From contig RXJC01000071.1 of assembly GCA_003963435.1 (NCBI GenBank), forward strand, positions 57,510-121,509: 64,000 bases of DNA. The letters are read 5' to 3'. Within the stretch, counting starts at the first letter, position 1; the number at the start of each line of letters is the position of its first letter. Positions 59,455 to 64,000 of the stretch are shown in pieces. Both the position numbers and the translations under genes were made by a program. The notes under the pieces were generated by a model. That model searched no databases. It was not told where the DNA came from and was given only the letters and a program-made list of their open reading frames with translations. Source of the DNA: Bradyrhizobiaceae bacterium. Lineage in GTDB: Bacteria; Pseudomonadota; Alphaproteobacteria; Rhizobiales; Xanthobacteraceae.

Positions 59455-60687
59455 TCAGGCCGTTCGTTTTTCATGGAGCCGTGAGTTGATCTGCGACATC
59501 AGAATTGGTCCGAGCGAGAATTCGCCGACTTCGGCTTTTCGTGTCAGGCCGCGCAAATATCCGCCGGCGGAACGGATCGCGTCCCCTCGCTGCAGGATGC
59601 AGCCGACCACGATCGCAGCTTGGGTCTCGCCCATCACGGTCTGCGCCTCCTCCCAGGCGCTAGGACTGATCCCAAGCATGGATCGAACGACCGCCGCCGT
59701 CGCCAGGAAATCGCGCCAATTCGAAATCCCAGCCTTCGCATAATCGACGATGTCCGGGCATGCACTCAGGACCATTCCCAACGGATACGAACTTTCGGCG
59801 ACTCGCGATGGTTGAGGTTTTGGCTCAGCTCTCGCCGCCCTGCCTTCTTGAAGGCTAGGTTCAAGATCAATAGGGGCGTCTGGATTTGAATTCTGTATGT
59901 GGCGCTCAGAATGGGACTCATTGGCGCTCGGATTTTTGGATTTGATGTGCGCTTCCAGCAGATTGAGCACATCGTCAGCAAGTTGCGACAGCTCGTCGGC
60001 GATCGGCTCGAGCTCCTGGCGCGTCGCGGTGCGCGGAATCTGAGCGACCATCGTGCGGAAGGCGGCATGCACCTCCTGCCAATCGGCAGGCCCCTGCCCT
60101 GCCCTTCGCGTCGGGACGCCTTCTTCGATGCCAGTTGCAATCATCTTCGCGATGTCGCGCCGGCACAGCGTGATCCGCTCACGCACGAGCTTGAGCGCGC
60201 GGGCTTCGGCTTCGATATCGGCCGCCAGGCTCTCGAACTCTTCCGAGCGCACGACGAGCGGCGAGAGATCGAAGCCGAAGGCGAGTTCGATTTCGCCAGC
60301 ATCGTCCTTCCGGGCATACCGCTTCCCATTCGGACTGTCGCGCCGAACGATCAATCCCGCGTCGACCAGCACAGCGAGGTGACGCCGTAGCGTCGATGCC
60401 GGCATGCCGTGCGCCCGTCGACTGAGCTGATGGTTCGATGGGAAGACGATCAGATCATCCTCTCCTGTCAGCGCCGTCTCAGGATGGAAGGTCAAGAGCG
60501 CGTTTAACACCGAGAGCGAGCGCTCCGACACCCCAATACGTGGCCGTGCCGTGCAGATGGCGTGGAAGATCTTCCATTTGTGCACGATCTTTTCGGGGGG
60601 ACGTTCGGTTGCGACCATCTGGCTTGCCACATGGGCAAGCGTCAGCGATCGCCGCCCAAAGGGCGTCGTTGGAGAGTGTGACTGCAT
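59455..60687 (-). CDS. repC: Replication initiator RepC
   Basis: RepC is the replication initiator of repABC replicons and binds an origin inside its own gene. The 410-residue protein has the N-terminal winged-helix region (RPRIGVSERSLSVLNALLTF and LIVFPSNHQLSRRAHGMPAS then TLRRHLAVLVDAGLIVRRDS) and the conserved C-terminal SYPLGMVLSACPDIVDYAKA...GPILMSQINSR. GAGGCAAAGAC precedes the ATG at 60687. It follows repB after a 264-base gap that carries the antisense RNA locus, the standard layout. Confidence 0.95.
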   Translation of the reverse strand: MQSHSPTTPFGRRSLTLAHVASQMVATERPPEKIVHKWKIFHAICTARPRIGVSERSLSVLNALLTFHPETALTGEDDLIVFPSNHQLSRRAHGMPASTLRRHLAVLVDAGLIVRRDSPNGKRYARKDDAGEIELAFGFDLSPLVVRSEEFESLAADIEAEARALKLVRERITLCRRDIAKMIATGIEEGVPTRRAGQGPADWQEVHAAFRTMVAQIPRTATRQELEPIADELSQLADDVLNLLEAHIKSKNPSANESHSERHIQNSNPDAPIDLEPSLQEGRAARAEPKPQPSRVAESSYPLGMVLSACPDIVDYAKAGISNWRDFLATAAVVRSMLGISPSAWEEAQTVMGETQAAIVVGCILQRGDAIRSAGGYLRGLTRKAEVGEFSLGPILMSQINSRLHEKRTA

Positions 60688-60784
60688 GTCTTTGCCTCAT
60701 GCGGGCAAAGAAAATCTGCTCGCCAAAACGGCGCCGTTGCTAAAGACGCTTGACTGCGATTCGCGAAAGTGATTCTCTGTCAGT

Positions 60785-60845
60785 CGCCAAACGTGACGAG
60801 AGAAGGCTTTCGGACGGAGACGTTCCGGGGGCCTTTTTTCTTTTT
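60785..60845 (+). ncRNA. Predicted counter-transcribed RNA between repB and repC
   Basis: In repABC plasmids a short antisense RNA encoded opposite to repC in the repB-repC gap limits RepC synthesis. Here the plus strand shows a -35-like TTGACT at 60750, a loose -10 near 60773, and a hairpin (GGC...CGGA/TCCG...GCC) at 60805-60833 followed by TTTTTTCTTTTT, an intrinsic terminator. This would give an RNA of about 60 bases, the known size. The start is estimated, not measured. Confidence 0.6.
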
Positions 60846-60951
60846 CCGCTATGCTCCTGTGGTTAGAGAACGGAAACGCGGGTACGCATCGCATCGCCCG
60901 ATCATGAGAGGTCCGGACGACGCCATATCCAAAGCGGCAAGACGCGCGATG

Positions 60952-61968
60952 TCATTCATCGGTGCGCCCCTCGCGAAAAGATCGGTAGAGTTCAGGCAGC
61001 CGCGAAATCACAAAATCCCCAAACGCTGGTGCTGCCTTTTCATCGAGCGCTAGCGTGACGCGATCTGCGCGACGTTCAATCTTCACGATCTTCTTGCCGT
61101 CGTCATCGGCCCAGGTCGTCGGCCGCGGGGCTTTGGGCTTGCGGGGCGCGAGCGCGGCGAACGCGATCGCGAACCGTTCATCGGAAGTAGCACGCACAAA
61201 ACGATCGCTAGCAACGCTGTCAGCTAATGCCTTTTGGTCGTGGCGACCCACCATCCGCTCTGCCAGCTCCATCCAGCGCCGGCGGCCGGTCTTGGGCGCT
61301 GGCCCGATCGCATCGACTAGGCTCCGTGGCAGGGTCCGCGTGACAGAGATGAGGCGGGAGAGCTCTGTCTTGTCGACGCTGAGCGCCGCCATGATGATCT
61401 CACGTTTGAATCCACGATCCTCGAGCGCGGTGGCATAAGTTGCCCGCTCAATGAAGGACAGATCCTCCCGCTCGCCATTCTCCTTGCCTTGTGCCACCAC
61501 CAGGTCTTCGTCGCTGAGGTCACGGACCACGGCCCGTGCGGGATGGCCAAGTTCGGCGAGCGCACGGACGCGACGATGGCCATAGGCAATCTGAAACCGG
61601 CCTGGGCTGGTCGGATGCGGGCGAAGGAGGATCGGAACCAATTGCCCATTGGCGCGAATCGATTCGACGAGAGCGGAGTGCTTCTCGTCGACGCTCTTCA
61701 TGCGATCCGGGACGATCGAGGCATCAATCAAACCTGGGGCGATTTCAACGACGGTTTGACCGGTGGTGAGTTGTTCGGTCAAGGCCTTGGCGGCGTCGCG
61801 CTCTGCGGACAGCATCTCGAGCGAACGGCTCATGGCACCGACTGCCCCGCGTGAACCGAGTGTTGGTTGGGATGGTCTCCGATTGTCGCTTAGCTCACCT
61901 GACGGCGGTTCGTTGACCGCGGTCAACTTGTCGTCCATGAGGTCAGCAAGCAGGTTTTTGCGACCCAT
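60952..61968 (-). CDS. repB: Partition protein RepB
   Basis: RepB is the ParB-like centromere-binding protein of the repABC system. The 338-residue protein starts at ATG 61968, one base overlapping the repA stop and with GGGGGAGGG upstream (the track start is five codons earlier). It has MGRKNLLADLMDDKLTAVNE, the RepB N-terminus that contacts RepA; the ParB core VPILLRPHPTSPGRFQIAYG then HRRVRALAELG; and a helix-turn-helix (REIIMAALSVDKTELSRLIS). Two parS sites are present, one inside its 5' end. Confidence 0.95.
   Translation of the reverse strand: MGRKNLLADLMDDKLTAVNEPPSGELSDNRRPSQPTLGSRGAVGAMSRSLEMLSAERDAAKALTEQLTTGQTVVEIAPGLIDASIVPDRMKSVDEKHSALVESIRANGQLVPILLRPHPTSPGRFQIAYGHRRVRALAELGHPARAVVRDLSDEDLVVAQGKENGEREDLSFIERATYATALEDRGFKREIIMAALSVDKTELSRLISVTRTLPRSLVDAIGPAPKTGRRRWMELAERMVGRHDQKALADSVASDRFVRATSDERFAIAFAALAPRKPKAPRPTTWADDDGKKIVKIERRADRVTLALDEKAAPAFGDFVISRLPELYRSFREGRTDE
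61912..61927. promoter_or_regulatory. parS site inside the repB 5' end
   Basis: GTTGACCGCGGTCAAC is a perfect palindrome fitting GTT-N4-GC-N4-AAC, the repABC parS consensus. It recurs upstream of repA at 63339-63354. It lies 41 bases into repB. Confidence 0.85.
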
Positions 61969-63194
61969 TAGGCCCTCCCCCATGCAGCCTGGATGAGGCT
62001 TTGAATTTCGCCATTGACACTGTCCAGCGATTCCATCGCGCGGTCGTAGGTAGCGCGTGTGAACTGATCGCGACTGACCTCATAGAGCGTTTGCTTCGTG
62101 ATGCCGGCGTCCGAGATCGCCGTACTTTTCAGCATCATATTGGTGAGCATGCGATCGCCGAACAGCGAGCGCATGAAGCCGACCATTTGGGCCTGCGGTC
62201 CATCGCCGGGCTCATAGCGCGTGACGAGATAGCGCATCCAATCGTAATTCATGTTGCCGCCTGCCTTGGCTACGACGGCAAGGAGATCGGATGTCATGAT
62301 CAGGAATTGGCACATCGACATGACATCGAGCATTTGCGGATGCACGGGAATCAGAATTGCGGTTGCTGCGCAGAGCGCGGAGAGCGTGAGAAACCCAAGT
62401 TGGGGCGGGCAATCGATTACGACGACGTCGTAACGGTCCTGGACCGTGGCGAGGGCACGGGCAACGCGGGCAAAGAACAGCGGGTCACCCGACTGGCGCA
62501 TAGCCAACGCTTTCGGGGTTTCATGTTCGAATTCCATCAACTCGATGTTGCCGGGAACGATGTCGAGCCCCAAAAAGTAAGTCTGCCGAATGATGTCATT
62601 CAGCTCGCGACGCGCGTCGTCATAGCGGATGGCGCCGTAGAGAGTTCCGTTCTCCTCAACGTCAAACTCTGGCTGATAGCCGTGCAGCGCGGAGAGCGAG
62701 GCCTGCGGATCGAGATCGATCGCGAGCACTCGATAGCCCTGCAGCGTGAGATGTTGAGCGAGATGCGCGGCGGTAGTGGTCTTACCCGATCCACCCTTGA
62801 AATTGACGACGCCGATGACTTGCAACTGTTCGCCCGCGACGCGATGCGGTCGGTATCGGCGAGCGCCTTTGCCGGATTCGTCGAGATAAGCACGAAGGCT
62901 CTGAATGTCCTCGAATGTGTACGACCTTCGACCCGTTGGAGTGGTGTCTGGCTGAGGGCCCCTTCCCTCCAGCGACAATTGGCGGAGGTAGCCGTCATTA
63001 ATACCGACGAGTTTAGCGACTTCGCCGGATGTGAACCGGCGGAGATGCTTGCGGGCTTTCGGCGGGAATAACTTAGTTCGGTGGGCATGAAGTTTCGCGG
63101 AGAGTTCCCGCGCGTCGGCCGCGATCGTATCGTGGATCGCCGGGGGCGCGGCCGACGGGATTGGCGCCATCGCTTGTTGATCGTTCAGGGCCAC
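61968..63194 (-). CDS. repA: Partition ATPase RepA
   Basis: RepA is the ParA-like ATPase that segregates the replicon and represses the repABC operon. The 408-residue protein has an N-terminal helix-turn-helix (RRFTSGEVAKLVGINDGYLR), the deviant Walker A VVNFKGGSGKTTTAAHLAQH, VLAIDLDPQASLSALHGYQP and DVVVIDCPPQLGFLTL. Length and layout are normal for RepA. The start is GTG 63194. A parS palindrome lies about 145 bases upstream. Confidence 0.95.
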   Translation of the reverse strand: MALNDQQAMAPIPSAAPPAIHDTIAADARELSAKLHAHRTKLFPPKARKHLRRFTSGEVAKLVGINDGYLRQLSLEGRGPQPDTTPTGRRSYTFEDIQSLRAYLDESGKGARRYRPHRVAGEQLQVIGVVNFKGGSGKTTTAAHLAQHLTLQGYRVLAIDLDPQASLSALHGYQPEFDVEENGTLYGAIRYDDARRELNDIIRQTYFLGLDIVPGNIELMEFEHETPKALAMRQSGDPLFFARVARALATVQDRYDVVVIDCPPQLGFLTLSALCAATAILIPVHPQMLDVMSMCQFLIMTSDLLAVVAKAGGNMNYDWMRYLVTRYEPGDGPQAQMVGFMRSLFGDRMLTNMMLKSTAISDAGITKQTLYEVSRDQFTRATYDRAMESLDSVNGEIQSLIQAAWGRA

Positions 63195-63686
63195 GGCTTT
63201 CTCGCGTAGTTACGAATTTCGGATGCAGGACATGCGCAAAGCGTGGCTAACTAGGCCCGATTCTGAGCGGTCGCGCAACAATTAAAGGGTAAACAAATCC
63301 TTAACGGTGATTTCCGGTTGCCTCGCGCAAATGGAAAAGTTGACCGCGGTCAACTTTCTCCAGTTGGGCCGAATCGGCCTCTATGAAGTCTACCCTCTTC
63401 TGCTTCGCAGGAAACCGAATCTAGGTGCCTCGCGCCGAGCGCAGGCTTGGCGACGCCAATAGCTTCATGCCCTTCCGCCGGTGCAAGGTCCCATTGCGCA
63501 ACTCGCCGCGTCATCGCTGCGCCAAAGCGAAATGTTGTGTAGCCCGGGCCTAAAAGCACCGTCGACGTAGCTGATCGTGCCTCTCCATCGGCGGGATCAG
63601 CGAGAGCGCGTCAAGCTACGGTGCGCACCGGTTTGGGTGTCGGAAAGCCAGCGCGCGCCAGGTAAAATCGTCCGTGGGCGGCGCCA
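63195..63686 (+). other. Region upstream of repA
   Basis: The repA promoter and the parS palindrome (63336-63357) lie here. The ORF at 63350-63559 on the minus strand overlaps parS, lacks a ribosome site and is not called. Confidence 0.5.
63336..63357. promoter_or_regulatory. parS site upstream of repA
   Basis: The core GTTGACCGCGGTCAAC (63339-63354) is identical to the site in repB; here the palindrome extends three more bases on each side (AAA/TTT), 22 bases in all. It lies about 145 bases before the repA start. Confidence 0.85.
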
Positions 63687-64000
63687 TCAAAAGCCGTAGC
63701 TTCGATCCGCCCAGCGCAGCAGCACGCGAGCGTCGGGATCGGGCAGGCGAACACGCTGCGCCTTCAGGCCTTGCGCAATCGCCAGGCCGATGTCGGGATC
63801 AACCCAATGCCCGTGGGTCATCAGGAAGAACCAGCCGAAGGACAGGCCGACCTCACTGTCCACGGCCTCAATCCGATCCATCAGCAGATGCACCGAAACA
63901 TCCGATGCCGTGAGCAGCCGCTCCTTGGGGGGCTTCAGCGGCCGGGGGATGAAACCGACTTCGCGCTCGCCCTTGTGGGTATAATCACGAACATCGAGCG
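63687..64000 (-). CDS. C-terminal part of a hypothetical plasmid protein (cut by window edge)
   Basis: The frame is open from the window end and reads RDYTHKGEREVGFIPRPLKP, VSVHLLMDRIEAVDSEVGLS then FGWFFLMTHGHWVDPDIGLA, ending in LLRWADRSYGF and a stop. At least 104 residues lie in the window; the start is beyond 64000. The track shows only the part after a GTG at 63893. No family is recognised. It precedes repA on the same strand. Confidence 0.6.
   Translation of the reverse strand, partial: LDVRDYTHKGEREVGFIPRPLKPPKERLLTASDVSVHLLMDRIEAVDSEVGLSFGWFFLMTHGHWVDPDIGLAIAQGLKAQRVRLPDPDARVLLRWADRSYGF

Noticed and set aside
62001-63071. 356-aa plus-strand ORF opposite repA
   Set aside because: Antisense shadow of repA.
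1-64000. CRISPR arrays, rRNA genes and complete insertion sequences
   Set aside because: None seen: no regularly spaced repeats, no rRNA-like sequence, and only one dead IS66 fragment.

Overview
The window looks like part of a repABC-type secondary replicon (plasmid or chromid) from an alphaproteobacterium of the Hyphomicrobiales, most likely a Bradyrhizobium or Rhodopseudomonas relative. The evidence is high-GC coding sequence, a complete repA-repB-repC operon with two GTT-N4-GC-N4-AAC parS palindromes, BioR boxes in front of the biotin genes, LexA-type GAAC-N7-GAAC boxes, FixK2/FNR-type TTGA-N6-TCAA boxes, and an ECF sigma factor/NrsF pair with GTAACC-N16-CGAA promoters. I worked from sequence alone, so family names are recognition calls and not search results.

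Layout. (1) 1-17 kb, metal and envelope stress: the end of a P1B ATPase, an MFS exporter, an ECF sigma factor with an NrsF-type anti-sigma factor, small periplasmic metal-type proteins, a FixH-like protein, a CusB/CusA-type RND pump, an oleate hydratase, OpgC, a Met/His-rich LTXXQ protein, a copper P-type ATPase and a cupredoxin. (2) 17-21 kb, decayed accessory DNA: an IS66 orfA remnant, a methyltransferase remnant, small membrane proteins, FixK-type boxes and a dif-like site. (3) 21-33 kb, defence-type island: a DUF2130 protein, a four-gene operon with DUF2971 and DUF2200, a Gabija-like gajA-gajB pair, a lipoprotein gene with an amber stop, and a broken cspA. Related cspA-promoter/SOS-box segments lie at both ends of this block. 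(4) 33.7-41.1 kb: a compact five-gene cassette (SIS-HAD, PfkB kinase, PRTase-like, ORC/CDC6-like ATPase, unknown Rossmann-like protein) between two LexA-type boxes, the second in front of a dead dinB. This is the best candidate for an undescribed system. (5) 41.4-51.5 kb, vitamin block: panD-panB-panC, bioB-bioF-bioD-bioA with divergent bioR, and pabB-pabA. (6) 51.5-64 kb, plasmid backbone: a MOBP-type relaxase with a MobC-like protein, a ParA/KorB-like ParB system, WGR, HU and DUF736 proteins, a decayed second repC, the repABC operon with a predicted antisense RNA, and a truncated gene at the end.

How the genes fit together. The left third moves copper or other soft metals out of cytoplasm and periplasm, and appears to be under ECF-sigma control in one part and redox (FixK/FNR) control in another. 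The middle holds one recognisable antiphage system and one nucleotide/sugar-phosphate-flavoured cassette that may be damage-inducible. The right third supplies coenzyme precursors (biotin, pantothenate, p-aminobenzoate) and replicates, partitions and mobilises the replicon. Two independent partition systems and a second, decayed repC suggest that replicons have fused in its past.
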